Origin: Archaeoglobaceae archaeon
GTDB lineage: Archaea > Halobacteriota > Archaeoglobi > Archaeoglobales > Archaeoglobaceae
Assembly: GCA_015523335.1 (NCBI GenBank)
Contig: WAKM01000022.1
Span: forward strand, 1-56,391
DNA length: 56,391 nt
Direction: 5' to 3'
Shown one piece after another: positions 36,204-45,712 of this stretch. The position numbers were made by a program, and so were the translations under genes. Below the pieces are notes generated by a model. It was not told the DNA's origin, searched no databases, and saw nothing but the letters and a program-made list of their open reading frames with translations. How positions within the stretch are numbered: position 1 is the stretch's first letter; each line of letters starts with the position of its first letter.

Positions 36204-38828
36204 TCACCTCCTCTCTTCAGCCAAAACTTCTTTAATAATCCTGTCTATGTCAACAGATTTACCTCTAAAGCTCTTCATCGGATCCACACCGTCTTCACCG
36301 TATCTGAACTGAACGAGTGTTCCAGATGTCTGCTCTTTCACAGTTCCGTCGTATTCGACCTTCAGGTCTTGGAGAGCGTTGATAAGTCTTCTCTGGAGGT
36401 AACCGGACTGCGAAGTCCTGACAGCTGTGTCGACAAGTCCTTCTCTACCACCCATAGCATGGAAGAAGAACTCTATCGGATTCAAACCTCGCTTGTAGCT
36501 ACTCTCAACGAATCCCCTCGCTTTAGCACTTAGATCTCCGGGCTTGAAGTGTGGAAGCGTTCTGTTTGTGTAAGTATAGCCTCTCTTAATCCTCTCTCCT
36601 CTTACGGACTGCTGTCCGATGCAGGCTGCCATCTGAGTTAGGTTGAGCATCGAACCCCTCGCACCGCTTACAGCCATGATCACCGCCGGGTTATCGTAAC
36701 CCAAGAACTTTCCGGCAATCTTACCTGCTTGATCTCTCGCCTTACCCAACTCTCGCATGATCATCATTTCAAGGGTTTCCTCCAAGCTCCTTCCCGGCAT
36801 CGGTTCCAAGTTTCCTTCCCTGTAAGCTTTAATTAGCTCCTCGACTCTCTTTTCAGCTTCTGCTATAACCTCTTTGATCTGCTCGATAGCCTCCTGCGGG
36901 ATGTCCTCATCATCTATTCCGATCGTGAAACCTGTGAACATTATCGCTCTGATCGCCAGATGTGTCATCTGATCGATGAACTCCTTAGCTTTTTCAGTTC
37001 CATACTTTCTGACGATCTCATCGATTATGATGCCCTTGAAAGCTCCAACGGCTTTCTCATCGATTGTTCCCCTAACCAATTCACCGTTCTTTATGATGAC
37101 GTAAGCGTCATACGGGCACTCCTCCTTCTTACACTCGTCGCATCCCTGACAGATCTCTGCTTTGAATTCGAGCGTTATGTCTGGTAGAATCAGGCTGAAT
37201 ATCTGCTTTCCAGTCCAGTATTCCTTACCATCTTCAACATACTTCGGTGGTGGAAGTTCCTTGACGTTGAGTGGTCTAATTATCGACATAACCTCTTCTC
37301 TCGTAAACTTCCTTTCTCCTCTCGTAAGCAAGTATAAGCCTGAGATGTGATCGTGAATACCTCCGATGATTGGCCCTCCAAATCTTGGGCTGAGTATGTG
37401 TTCTTGAACTGCCATCAGTATCTTCGCTTCAGCCTGAGCTTCCAAGCTCTGAGGAACGTGCAAGTTCATCTCATCTCCATCGAAGTCGGCGTTATAAGGC
37501 GGGCAAACGGCTGGATTAAGCCTGAAAGTCTTGTAGGGCAAAACTCTAACGTAGTGGGCCATGATACTCATTCTGTGCAGTGATGGCTGTCTGTTGAAGA
37601 GGACTATGTCTCCATCCTTGAGCTGTCTTTCCACGATCCAACCCGGCTCGATCTTCTCGGCCAACTCCTCCCTGTTCGTATCCATTACCCTAATCCTTCT
37701 GCCATCAGGTCTTATTACGTAGTTAGCCTTAGGATGTTCAGTTCTTAGGATGTATTCCCTCGCTTCGTCTATGTTTCTCTCCGTTACATACAACGGAACG
37801 GTAAGCTCTTCAGCTATAACCTTCGGAACCCCTACCTCATTTATGCTCAAGCACGGATCCGGGCTGATTACGGTTCTAGCGGAGAAGTTTACTCTCTTAC
37901 CAGACAAAGATCCCCTGAACCTACCTTCCTTGCCCTTAAGTCTTTGGGCAAGAGTTTTAAGCGGTCTTCCACTTCTATGCCTTGCTGGAGGGATTCCACT
38001 TACCTCGTTGTCCAAATAGGTAGTTACGTGATACTGTAACAGTTCCCAAAGATCCTCCAAGATGAGCTGGGGTGCTCCAGCTTCCTTGTTCTCCAAGAAC
38101 CTCTGGTTGATTCTTATGATGTCTACGAGCTTGTGCGTTAGATCGTCCTCGCTCCTCTGTCCGGTTTCGAGGATGATGGAAGGTCTAACGGTTACAGGCG
38201 GAACGGGCAAAACGGTAAGCACGAACCATTCGGGTCTTACGGCCTTAGGATTCAAGCCCAAAGCGGGCAGGTCTTCGTCCGGAATCTTCTCCAACCTCTC
38301 TCTGATGTCTTTGGGGGTTAGCCTGTGTTCTCCTTCGTAGTAGAATGTCGGTTTCTCGAATTTGACCTCTATCTGATCGGCACCACAGTGAGGACACTTC
38401 TTTACGGCTTTAGCCCTTCTGTATACCTCCTTCACGATCTCTTCGTAATCCTGACCGAGCCTTTTGCGGTTCTCGATCTCCTCGATAAACTTGTCCCTGA
38501 TCTTATCCTTGAGCAACAATCTACCGCATTCCCTACAAGTGGCGTTCAGAAGCTTAGCTATGAGCTTAGCGTAACCGACGTGAATAACCGGAGCGGCGAG
38601 CTCTATGTGCCCGAAATGTCCGGGGCATTCACCAGCCTTACCACCGCAGGTCTTACACCTAAGCCCGGGATCTATAACTCCCAACCTTAGATCCATTAGA
38701 CCTCCGTCTATCGGAAAACCGTCATCATCGTAGGTTTCCGGAGTGATTATCTTGGCAACACTCATTCTTCTAATTTCTTGAGGGCTCAAAACCTCAAACT
38801 TGATAGCGGCAATCCTTTTGGGAATCAT
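36204..38828 (-). CDS. rpoA1: DNA-directed RNA polymerase subunit A' (Rpo1N)
   Basis: The large part of the beta'-like subunit, 874 aa. The catalytic Mg motif NADFDGD has D448, D450 and D452. Zinc sites are CKTCGGKAGECPGHFGH near the N-terminus and CRECG...CPHCG. An extra cysteine cluster CQGCDECKKEECP precedes IIKNGELVRG. No intein is seen in this subunit. ATG 38828 is preceded by GAGGTGATC; GTG 38837 overlaps that site. Confidence 0.98.
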   Translation of the reverse strand: MIPKRIAAIKFEVLSPQEIRRMSVAKIITPETYDDDGFPIDGGLMDLRLGVIDPGLRCKTCGGKAGECPGHFGHIELAAPVIHVGYAKLIAKLLNATCRECGRLLLKDKIRDKFIEEIENRKRLGQDYEEIVKEVYRRAKAVKKCPHCGADQIEVKFEKPTFYYEGEHRLTPKDIRERLEKIPDEDLPALGLNPKAVRPEWFVLTVLPVPPVTVRPSIILETGQRSEDDLTHKLVDIIRINQRFLENKEAGAPQLILEDLWELLQYHVTTYLDNEVSGIPPARHRSGRPLKTLAQRLKGKEGRFRGSLSGKRVNFSARTVISPDPCLSINEVGVPKVIAEELTVPLYVTERNIDEAREYILRTEHPKANYVIRPDGRRIRVMDTNREELAEKIEPGWIVERQLKDGDIVLFNRQPSLHRMSIMAHYVRVLPYKTFRLNPAVCPPYNADFDGDEMNLHVPQSLEAQAEAKILMAVQEHILSPRFGGPIIGGIHDHISGLYLLTRGERKFTREEVMSIIRPLNVKELPPPKYVEDGKEYWTGKQIFSLILPDITLEFKAEICQGCDECKKEECPYDAYVIIKNGELVRGTIDEKAVGAFKGIIIDEIVRKYGTEKAKEFIDQMTHLAIRAIMFTGFTIGIDDEDIPQEAIEQIKEVIAEAEKRVEELIKAYREGNLEPMPGRSLEETLEMMIMRELGKARDQAGKIAGKFLGYDNPAVIMAVSGARGSMLNLTQMAACIGQQSVRGERIKRGYTYTNRTLPHFKPGDLSAKARGFVESSYKRGLNPIEFFFHAMGGREGLVDTAVRTSQSGYLQRRLINALQDLKVEYDGTVKEQTSGTLVQFRYGEDGVDPMKSFRGKSVDIDRIIKEVLAEERR

Positions 38829-38838
38829 CACGATCACC

Positions 38839-40662
38839 TCATGCCTTATCTCCTAAAATCAATCTTGGGGCAATCATCATAGATTTTAGCTCATCTAAAA
38901 GCAGCTTGAACGCGTAGCTCATCTCAACCTTATGTATGTTGCTGTCGTCATCGCAAACGTGACAGTAGGCAACGCCTCTCCTGTAATCGAACGTTGCGAT
39001 ATGTCCGCAGTTTCCGCAAACGTAGACCTCTATCTTGTCCGATTCCTCGAGCAATCTATCCTTAAGAAGTAGAGCCGCTCCGTGTCCTATGAGCACGTCC
39101 CTTTCCATCTCTCCGAATCTCAGACCACCCTTTCTAGCTCTTCCTTCCGTAGGTTGCCTCGTGAGAATCTGCACCGGCCCCCTGCTCCTCGCATGAATCT
39201 TGCTTGAGACCATATGGTAGAGCTTCTGGTAGTAGATCACTCCGACAAATATGTCCACTATATATCTCTTTCCAGTTATACCATCGTACATGACTTCTTT
39301 ACCGGTGTGAACGAATCCGAACTTCTCCAAAGCCTTTCTGAGATCCCATTCTTTCTCACCATGGAAGATCGTTCCATCGATTCTCCTACCCTCCAAACAA
39401 CCGACCTTACCGCCTATCATCTCCAGAACGTGACCAACCGTCATTCTCGACGGAATCGCATGCGGGTTGATTATCATATCCGGAACTATTCCCGATTCCG
39501 TCCAAGGCATGTCTTCTTCCGGCACGATCAAACCAATTACACCCTTCTGCCCGTGTCTCGATGCGAACTTGTCTCCGAGCTCCGGAATCCTCAGATCCCT
39601 AACCCTAACCTTCGCAAGCTTCGAACCGCTTTCCGATTGCATCAAAAACACCGCATCCACTATTCCTTTCTCGTTACTTCTCATACATACTGACGTCTCC
39701 CTTCTCTTCTGCGGGCTTATTCCCAATTTCGGCTCTTCAAGGAATCTTGGTGGCGAAGTCTTACCGATTAGGACGTCATCTGGACCAACTTCAGTTTCTG
39801 GAAAAACGAGTCCATCTTCATCTAAGTGCATGTATGCTTCAGCGCCTCTGTAACCGGAAACATCCGCTGGAGGAATTTCAAATCTGTCTTCCTGACCACC
39901 AGGGTATCTGATCTCCTCAGCTTCATACGTTCTGAAGAAGTGCGATCTCGCCAAACCCCTATCGATGCTTCCCTTGTTGAAGATAAGGGCATCTTCTATG
40001 TTGTATCCTTCGTAGCTCAAAACTGCAACAACGAAGTTCTGTCCAGAAGGTCTTTCGTCGTATTTGATCTCCCTCTGAGTGTCCGTCGTTACAATGGGAA
40101 CCTGTGGATAGTGTAAGAGATGTCCTCTCGTATCAGCTCTCCACGAGAGATTTGCATACGGCAAGCCGAGGCTCTGCTTGATCATCGCGGCGCCCATCGT
40201 GTTCCTCGGAGATGCGTTGTGTTCTGGATAAGGAATAGAACCCAAGCAGATTCCGGCTATCAGCGAGGGATCCAATTCGAGATGCGTATGTTCCGGAGTT
40301 AGATCTTCCTCATTTACTGCAATGTAAGCGTTCTCCTCTTCCTCGGCATCCAAAAACTCGATCTTTCCTTGTCTGACGAGATCCTCGAATGTTATCTCCC
40401 CATTCTTGAGTTTTTCGATATCTTCTTCGGTAACGAGCGGTTTTCCGTCTTTAACAACTATAAGGGGTCTTCTCGCCCTTCCGGCGTCGGTGTTTATCCT
40501 AACCTCATTTGAGTCGGGATAGTAAGCGACGTTAACCTGAATTGAAATCTTACCATTTCTTCTCAACTCTCTTATCTGTTCAGCCAACTTTTGACCGTCA
40601 TCTACAAAACCGATCAGAGCACCGTTAACGTAAACTCTACACTTCCTCTCCAAATCAACCAC
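38839..40662 (-). CDS. rpoB1: DNA-directed RNA polymerase subunit B' (Rpo2C)
   Basis: The C-terminal half of the beta-like subunit, 607 aa. It includes the [17 protein letters not shown] block, [13 protein letters not shown], the [11 protein letters not shown] segment and a C-terminal zinc site CGNCGH...CHVC. The separation from rpoB2 is the normal euryarchaeal split, not a frameshift. The start is GTG 40662. An alternative TTG at 40653 would have better spacing from GAGGTGGT. It overlaps the end of rpoB2 by eight bases. Confidence 0.98.
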   Translation of the reverse strand: MVDLERKCRVYVNGALIGFVDDGQKLAEQIRELRRNGKISIQVNVAYYPDSNEVRINTDAGRARRPLIVVKDGKPLVTEEDIEKLKNGEITFEDLVRQGKIEFLDAEEEENAYIAVNEEDLTPEHTHLELDPSLIAGICLGSIPYPEHNASPRNTMGAAMIKQSLGLPYANLSWRADTRGHLLHYPQVPIVTTDTQREIKYDERPSGQNFVVAVLSYEGYNIEDALIFNKGSIDRGLARSHFFRTYEAEEIRYPGGQEDRFEIPPADVSGYRGAEAYMHLDEDGLVFPETEVGPDDVLIGKTSPPRFLEEPKLGISPQKRRETSVCMRSNEKGIVDAVFLMQSESGSKLAKVRVRDLRIPELGDKFASRHGQKGVIGLIVPEEDMPWTESGIVPDMIINPHAIPSRMTVGHVLEMIGGKVGCLEGRRIDGTIFHGEKEWDLRKALEKFGFVHTGKEVMYDGITGKRYIVDIFVGVIYYQKLYHMVSSKIHARSRGPVQILTRQPTEGRARKGGLRFGEMERDVLIGHGAALLLKDRLLEESDKIEVYVCGNCGHIATFDYRRGVAYCHVCDDDSNIHKVEMSYAFKLLLDELKSMMIAPRLILGDKA

Positions 40663-42130
40663 CTCTTATCGGTTCTACACCCAAATTAAACAATACCCTC
40701 TTGATTTCCTCTTCATTCGTTCCCACGCTAACCTCAGCATACTGCGCGAAATTCTTAACCAAACCACAGTTCGGCCCTTCCGGAGTCTCGTTCGGACAAA
40801 CTCTACCCCATTGAGTCGGATGGAGATCTCTCGCCTCGAAATGAGGCTGTGATCTTGAAAGCGGAGAGATAACCCTTCTCAAGTGTGAAAGGACTGACAT
40901 GTAATTGTGTCTGTCTATGAGCTGGGAAACTCCAGTCCTTCCGCCAACCCAATTTCCGGTAGCCATCGGGTGCATGATTCTGTCCGTAAGAACGTCGGCC
41001 CTTACGGCTGTAGCCATCCTGAGGGGTCTACCTCTCGCTTTAGCCCTTTCGAGCTGATACTTTACATCCTTTATGAGTCTAAGGAGCGCAACTCTGAATA
41101 TCTCCTCCATAAGATCTCCGGCCAACTTCAGCCTCTTGTTCGCGTAATGATCTTTATCATCTTCCCTCCTCAATCCCAACGCAAGTTCGAAAACCATCTC
41201 AGCCATTCTTGCCAAGAAGAAGGCTTTAGCTCTTCTCGCTTCAGGCTCAACGCCCAAATGGGGGAGGAAGTATTGATCCAGAACCTGATTAGCCCTCTGA
41301 ATCCTGTATTCCTTGCTCTGCCCTGGAGCGACCCTTCTTCCGATGTATTCTATAGCCTCCTCCTGCGTTTCGACTTCCGCAACTTCAACATTCTCAAGCA
41401 TGAACTTCATGATCTCAGGATTCGTGCTGACCATCTCGATGATCTCCTGATCAGTTTCGACACCCAAAGCCTTCATTAGAACGACGAATTGTATAGGCTT
41501 GGGCAGTTGCGGGAAGGTAACTTCGAGTATGTTGCTTTTCGTCCTCTCCACAACCACAAGCGCTCTGTAACCGGCTCTCTGACTGAAGCACTTCGCAACC
41601 TCTATCTCTTCACCGTATCTCTCCTCCTTCTCAAGGAGAATCTTGTTCGGAGCGAGGTCTTCCAAAGTCATCAAAGCCCTTTCACTTCCGTTTATTATGA
41701 AGTATCCGCCCGGATCAAGCGGATCTTCTCCGACCTTCGTCACATCGTCGACCTCGTTGAGGTTGCAGGCTTTGGACTTAAGCATTATTGGAAGCATCCC
41801 TATCTCAACCACCTCTTCCTCCAATTCCCTACCCTCATCTACAATTTGGGCTTCCAAGTATATCGGTGCGGCGTAGGTTAGATTCCTGAGCCTTGCTTCA
41901 GCGGGGAAAAGCTTTCTCCTCGAACCGTCAGCCTCTTTTACGATAGGTTTGCCAACCCAAACCTTGCCAAGTTTAACGTAAGTGTCGGGAATGTCCAATT
42001 CGATGATCCTCTGCTCGTCTATTACCCTCTGCAGACCCTCATCTAAGAATCTGTTAAACGAATCTATCTGATGCTTGACGAGCCTTTCGTGGGTGAAGTA
42101 GGCTCTCGCCAAAACCCTCCTATCTAACAT
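40655..42130 (-). CDS. rpoB2: DNA-directed RNA polymerase subunit B'' (Rpo2N)
   Basis: The N-terminal half of the beta-like subunit, 491 aa, with lobe and protrusion regions. Recognisable blocks are [23 protein letters not shown]-type [10 protein letters not shown] and the fork region [30 protein letters not shown] 42130 follows GGTGGTT. A TATA box at 42167-42180 suggests its own promoter in addition to read-through from rpoH. Confidence 0.98.
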   Translation of the reverse strand: MLDRRVLARAYFTHERLVKHQIDSFNRFLDEGLQRVIDEQRIIELDIPDTYVKLGKVWVGKPIVKEADGSRRKLFPAEARLRNLTYAAPIYLEAQIVDEGRELEEEVVEIGMLPIMLKSKACNLNEVDDVTKVGEDPLDPGGYFIINGSERALMTLEDLAPNKILLEKEERYGEEIEVAKCFSQRAGYRALVVVERTKSNILEVTFPQLPKPIQFVVLMKALGVETDQEIIEMVSTNPEIMKFMLENVEVAEVETQEEAIEYIGRRVAPGQSKEYRIQRANQVLDQYFLPHLGVEPEARRAKAFFLARMAEMVFELALGLRREDDKDHYANKRLKLAGDLMEEIFRVALLRLIKDVKYQLERAKARGRPLRMATAVRADVLTDRIMHPMATGNWVGGRTGVSQLIDRHNYMSVLSHLRRVISPLSRSQPHFEARDLHPTQWGRVCPNETPEGPNCGLVKNFAQYAEVSVGTNEEEIKRVLFNLGVEPIRGG

Positions 42131-42166
42131 AACCACCACCCAAAGTAGGCTAAGTTAAAAGTTCGG

Positions 42167-42180
42167 TGATTTAAACTTAT
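42167..42180 (-). promoter_or_regulatory. Internal TATA box in front of rpoB2
   Basis: ATAAGTTTAAATCA on the minus strand lies about 44 bp before the rpoB2 ATG, in the 78-bp gap after rpoH. A weaker CTTTTAACTTA is nearer. Confidence 0.5.
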
Positions 42181-42208
42181 TCGTGAAAAACTGTCATGTT
42201 TCATAATT

Positions 42209-42520
42209 TTAAACTTCTTCCTCCTCTTCAACTCCAGACTCAACCTCTTCCTTCTCCTCCTTCACGAGCTTTGAGGTTTTTATCGAAGGCGGAATTACAA
42301 GCCTGTAAGCGATGGATTTCCCAGCCGTTGGACTCTCTCTGATAATCCTGACTATGTCTCCGACTTTGGCTCCGATCTCCTTGGCTATGGGATCGTCTGC
42401 CCTGATCTTGGGCAACTGCTCCGGTTTAACGCCGAGAGTCTTCAAAACCTCTTCAGCTTCCTCCTTACTCAAAACCTCATGCTTCGGAACGAGTATGTGA
42501 TCCTGCAACCTAATCTTCAT
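42209..42520 (-). CDS. rpoH: DNA-directed RNA polymerase subunit H (Rpo5) with acidic tail
   Basis: The conserved RPB5 C-terminal core is seen at residues 8-77 (DHILVPKHEVLSKEEAEEVL, LPKIRADDPIAKEIGAKVGDIVRI, SIAYRLVIP). It forms the downstream DNA jaw. Archaeal H is usually about 78-82 aa. This one has about 24 extra residues, KTSKLVKEEKEEVESGVEEEEEV, strongly acidic. ATG 42520 follows GGTGGTAAAC. It sits 26 bases after tRNA-Lys on the same strand. Confidence 0.95.
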   Translation of the reverse strand: MKIRLQDHILVPKHEVLSKEEAEEVLKTLGVKPEQLPKIRADDPIAKEIGAKVGDIVRIIRESPTAGKSIAYRLVIPPSIKTSKLVKEEKEEVESGVEEEEEV

Positions 42521-42546
42521 GTTTACCACCGAATAGTATGGGATAG

Positions 42547-42620
42547 CGGGCTCGACGGGATTTGAACCCGCGACCGACGGGTTAAAAGCCCGTCGCTCTA
42601 CCTGGCTGAGCTACGAGCCC
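42547..42620 (-). tRNA. tRNA-Lys (anticodon TTT)
   Basis: Acceptor stem GGGCTCG/CGAGCCC (42614-42620 with 42548-42554), anticodon stem ACGGG/CCCGT around loop CTTTTAA, and T arm GGTTCAAAT are all present. There is no intron. It directly precedes rpoH and shares its only strong upstream TATA box. Confidence 0.95.
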
Positions 42621-42641
42621 TCAGCGTAATGATGGCAATTC

Positions 42642-42651
42642 GATATAAATC
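42642..42651 (-). promoter_or_regulatory. TATA box for tRNA-Lys (and probably rpoH)
   Basis: ATTTATATCG on the minus strand is 25-27 bp before the tRNA 5' end. Confidence 0.6.
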
Positions 42652-42690
42652 TTTTTCGTGGACTTCAGCAGTGCCTTCATCGCATGCAAT

Positions 42691-42704
42691 TGGGATCGTT
42701 CCCA
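42691..42704. promoter_or_regulatory. Palindrome upstream of the trp promoter, candidate operator
   Basis: TGGGATCGTTCCCA has 5-bp arms (TGGGA/TCCCA) around a 4-base centre, about 30 bp upstream of the trp TATA box. No regulator is known for it; the call rests on symmetry and position. Confidence 0.3.
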
Positions 42705-42733
42705 TTATACGGAATCGATCTCAATGAAAATGC

Positions 42734-42740
42734 TTAAATA
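42734..42740 (+). promoter_or_regulatory. TATA box of the trp operon
   Basis: TTAAATA is centred at 42737. The expected start is near 42763, exactly at the ATG of a 10-codon mini-ORF overlapping the trpC start. Confidence 0.6.
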
Positions 42741-42762
42741 CAGATTTTGGAATCAGGCATAT

Positions 42763-42795
42763 ATGGTGAAGATGGGTGATGGACTTTGGACTTAG
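42763..42795 (+). other. Mini-ORF MVKMGDGLWT overlapping the trpC start
   Basis: ATG 42763 opens ten codons with Trp as the ninth (TGG at 42787-42789) and stops at TAG 42793-42795, in a different frame from trpC. It begins where the transcript should begin. It may be a leader peptide or chance; nothing beyond position and the Trp codon supports it. Confidence 0.3.
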
Positions 42796-43465
42796 CCGAG
42801 CCATTAGGGATTGTAAGAAGAACGCTGTTATCGCTGAGGTTAAGGTTCATTCACCTAAATACGGTGATTTGTTGAGGAATAGGGATCCGATCGAAATTTT
42901 AAGGGCTTACGAGAGAGCCGGAGCCGTAGGAATTTCATACATAACGGAGCCTAAATACTTCAAGGGCGATTTCGACCTTTTTAGGCGTATATGCGTGGAA
43001 ACGGATCTACCGGTCTTAAGAAAAGACTTCATAACGACGAAGGATGAAATAGAAAGAACGGCCGAAGCCGAAGCATCTGCCGTTTTGATAATAACGAGAA
43101 TTTTAAGAGATAAGACTGCCGAATTCGTCGATTTCGCTTTGGAGCACGGACTCGATACCCTCGTTGAGGTTCACAGCGAGGAGGAACTTGCAATAGCCAT
43201 CGAAACGAACTCCACGATGATCGGCATAAACAACAGGGACATAGGAAGGCTTGAAAAGGATGACGGCAACGTATCTCTTACGGCGAAGCTTGCCCCAATG
43301 ATTCCGGATAAGTTCGTGAAGGTTAGCGAGAGCGGGATCTCATCTCTTCAGGATTTGAAGATAGCTTTAACTCATGCCGATGCGGTTCTGATCGGAACCG
43401 CTTTTATGAAGGCTGAGGATCCCGAGAAAATCGTTAGGGAATTTGTGGAGGCGAAATTATGCTGA
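42779..43465 (+). CDS. trpC: Indole-3-glycerol phosphate synthase
   Basis: The 228-aa TIM barrel closes the indole ring in Trp synthesis. Blocks are VIAEVKVHSPKYGD (first strand with the catalytic Lys, here VHSPKYGD in place of KxxSPS), VLRKDFI, TLVEVHSEEEL, IGINNRD, VSESGI and AVLIGTAFM. ATG 42779 was chosen; GTG 42776 is directly before it. It is first in the trp operon and overlaps trpD by seven bases. Confidence 0.95.
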   Translation: MDFGLSRAIRDCKKNAVIAEVKVHSPKYGDLLRNRDPIEILRAYERAGAVGISYITEPKYFKGDFDLFRRICVETDLPVLRKDFITTKDEIERTAEAEASAVLIITRILRDKTAEFVDFALEHGLDTLVEVHSEEELAIAIETNSTMIGINNRDIGRLEKDDGNVSLTAKLAPMIPDKFVKVSESGISSLQDLKIALTHADAVLIGTAFMKAEDPEKIVREFVEAKLC

Positions 43466-44433
43466 ACGAGATAGTTAAACGCAAAAATTTGAGTTTTGAA
43501 GAGGCATACGAACTTTACAACATCCTGCTCAACGAGACGGATATCAGGATCGCCGGTTATCTTGCAGCGTTGCAGACAAAAGGATACACGGCTGAAGAGC
43601 TGGCGGGGTTCGCTAAGGCTATGAGAGACAACGCGGTAAAGCTAGAACTGGGCGAAGTCTGTGATACGTGCGGAACCGGCGGTGACGGAGCATCGACCAT
43701 AAACGTCAGCACCGCAAGTGCAATAATATTATCGTGCTTCAAAAGGGTTGCAAAGCACGGAAACGTTTCCATAACGTCAAAAAGCGGTTCCGCAAACGTG
43801 CTTGATGCATTTGGCATGAAGATAGATATGAAACCTGAGGAAGTGAAATCGGTAATAGAGAGAACAAACTTCGCATTTCTCTTCGCTCCGCTCTACCATC
43901 CGACGTTGAAAAGGATCATGCCCGTTAGGAAGGAGCTGAAGATCAAAACGATCTTTAACGTCTTGGGTCCTTTAGCGAATCCCGCTGAGCCGGTTTATCA
44001 GATAGTCGGAGTTAGTGCTCCTGATTTGGTGGATAAGGTTGCGGAAGCTCTGAGCTTCTTGGGAGTCAGGAAGGCTTTGGTGATTCACGGAAGTGGCTTG
44101 GATGAGGTAAATCCCGCTAAGGAGACCGTAGTCGCGGAAGTCGGAAGGGACGGAATCGAGAAGTATAAGGTTAAGCCCGAAGATTTCGGATTAAAGCCCG
44201 CGAAGATAGTTCCCTGCGAAAGTCCGAAGGAGAGTGCCGAAAGGATAAAAGCCGTTTTTGCTGGTAGCGGGAAAGAAGAGGACAGAACCTTCATAATAGC
44301 CAATGCAAGCTTAGCCCTTTACTCAGCGGACGTTGCGGATTTCAATGAATGTGTTGAGCTCGTGAAATCCGTTTTGGGTGGAGAAGCTTTGAAGAAGCTG
44401 GAGGAGATAGTAAATGCGTGCCCGAAAGCTTGA
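43459..44433 (+). CDS. trpD: Anthranilate phosphoribosyltransferase
   Basis: The 324-aa enzyme transfers ribose phosphate from PRPP to anthranilate. The PRPP loop CGTGGDGASTINVST, the KHGNVSITSKSGSANVL anthranilate-site segment, and FNVLGPLANP are all present. It overlaps trpC by seven bases and trpE by twenty, so translation is coupled. Confidence 0.97.
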   Translation: MLNEIVKRKNLSFEEAYELYNILLNETDIRIAGYLAALQTKGYTAEELAGFAKAMRDNAVKLELGEVCDTCGTGGDGASTINVSTASAIILSCFKRVAKHGNVSITSKSGSANVLDAFGMKIDMKPEEVKSVIERTNFAFLFAPLYHPTLKRIMPVRKELKIKTIFNVLGPLANPAEPVYQIVGVSAPDLVDKVAEALSFLGVRKALVIHGSGLDEVNPAKETVVAEVGRDGIEKYKVKPEDFGLKPAKIVPCESPKESAERIKAVFAGSGKEEDRTFIIANASLALYSADVADFNECVELVKSVLGGEALKKLEEIVNACPKA

Positions 44434-45712
44434 ATACGTCGATCCTCTGAAGCTATACGCCGTTCTTAGGTATGAATGCGATTTTCCGTTCATTCTCGAA
44501 TCCGCCGGAAAGCACGAAAGAAAAGCCCGTTACACATACACCTCGGCAAATCCTGAGTTCGTTGTTGAGGTGGACGGAAGGGGAACTAGGATAGATGGAA
44601 GGTTAGTTTCGAAAGAAACTAATCCGTTCAAAGCTCTTAAAGATCTGTTTGAATTCGAAGAAGATGGAGAAAGGTTCGTCGGAGGCTTTGTGGGTTACGT
44701 AGCTTACGATGCCGTTCATAACTTTATAGACGGCAGTATCGACGAGCCTTCGGTCTTCGGATATTATAGAGAAGTTTTCGTTTACGATCACATATCGAAC
44801 CGATTCTACTTCCTCGGCAACTCAGAAAAGGATGCGGAGAAGATAGTTGAGAAGGCTAAGAGATTCGAGTTCGATGATGAAGAAGGCGGTTCCGAGATAC
44901 TGCGATGCGATGCGGATAGGGATGAATTCGAGGATATGGTTTTAAAAGCCAAGGAATACATATTTGCCGGCGACGCTTTTCAGATAGTCCTTTCGAGGGA
45001 ATACGAGATCGATACGGATTATTCTCCGTTCCAAATCTACAGAAATCTAAGAGCGATAAATCCGAGTCCTTACATGTTCTGCTTGGAGTTCGGCAAGGAT
45101 GTTGTTGGAGCTTCACCGGAAACCATGGCATCAGTTGAAGGAAGAATAGTCAAGATAAATCCAATAGCGGGAACGGCTCCGAGGGGCAAGGATGAGAAGG
45201 AAGACAGAAGGATAGCCGAAGTTTTACTTTCCGATGAGAAGGAGAGGGCCGAGCACGTTATGCTCGTAGATTTGGCGAGAAACGACGTCAGAAGGGTGTG
45301 CAAACCCGGAAGCGTCAGGGTTACGATGTTCATGGAGGTGATAAGATACAGTCACGTCCAGCACATAGAAAGTGAAGTTGTAGGGGAAATGGAAGACGAC
45401 AAAACGGCGTTCGATGCAATGGAGGCGGCATTTCCGGCCGGAACTTTAACGGGAGCACCCAAAATCAGGGCTATGGAGATTATAGACGAGCTTGAGAAGT
45501 CGAAGAGGAGGGTTTACGGCGGTTGCGTAGGATACTTCTCAGCCAACGGTTGGGCCGACATGGCGATAGCGATAAGGATGGTCGAAATTGACGATGTATG
45601 CAGGGTTAGAGCTGGTGCTGGCATCGTTGCAGATTCGAAGCCGGAGAAGGAGTTCATGGAGACGGAGAGAAAGATGTCAGCTGTTCTAAAGGCGTTGGAG
45701 GTGGTAGAATGA
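44414..45712 (+). CDS. trpE: Anthranilate synthase component I
   Basis: The 432-aa chorismate-using enzyme has the active-site blocks FQIVLSREYEI, VGASPETMASVEGR, NPIAGTAPRGKDEKED, LTGAPKIRAMEIIDELE and RAGAGIVADSKPEKEF. An N-terminal FILESAGKHERKARYT segment (LLES type) is where Trp binds for feedback inhibition. It works with trpG, which overlaps by four bases. Confidence 0.97.
   Translation: MRARKLEYVDPLKLYAVLRYECDFPFILESAGKHERKARYTYTSANPEFVVEVDGRGTRIDGRLVSKETNPFKALKDLFEFEEDGERFVGGFVGYVAYDAVHNFIDGSIDEPSVFGYYREVFVYDHISNRFYFLGNSEKDAEKIVEKAKRFEFDDEEGGSEILRCDADRDEFEDMVLKAKEYIFAGDAFQIVLSREYEIDTDYSPFQIYRNLRAINPSPYMFCLEFGKDVVGASPETMASVEGRIVKINPIAGTAPRGKDEKEDRRIAEVLLSDEKERAEHVMLVDLARNDVRRVCKPGSVRVTMFMEVIRYSHVQHIESEVVGEMEDDKTAFDAMEAAFPAGTLTGAPKIRAMEIIDELEKSKRRVYGGCVGYFSANGWADMAIAIRMVEIDDVCRVRAGAGIVADSKPEKEFMETERKMSAVLKALEVVE

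Noticed and set aside
36204-42130. Split rpoA and rpoB genes as possible frameshifts
   Set aside because: A'/A'' and B'/B'' splits are the normal state in Euryarchaeota and each part has its own ribosome site.
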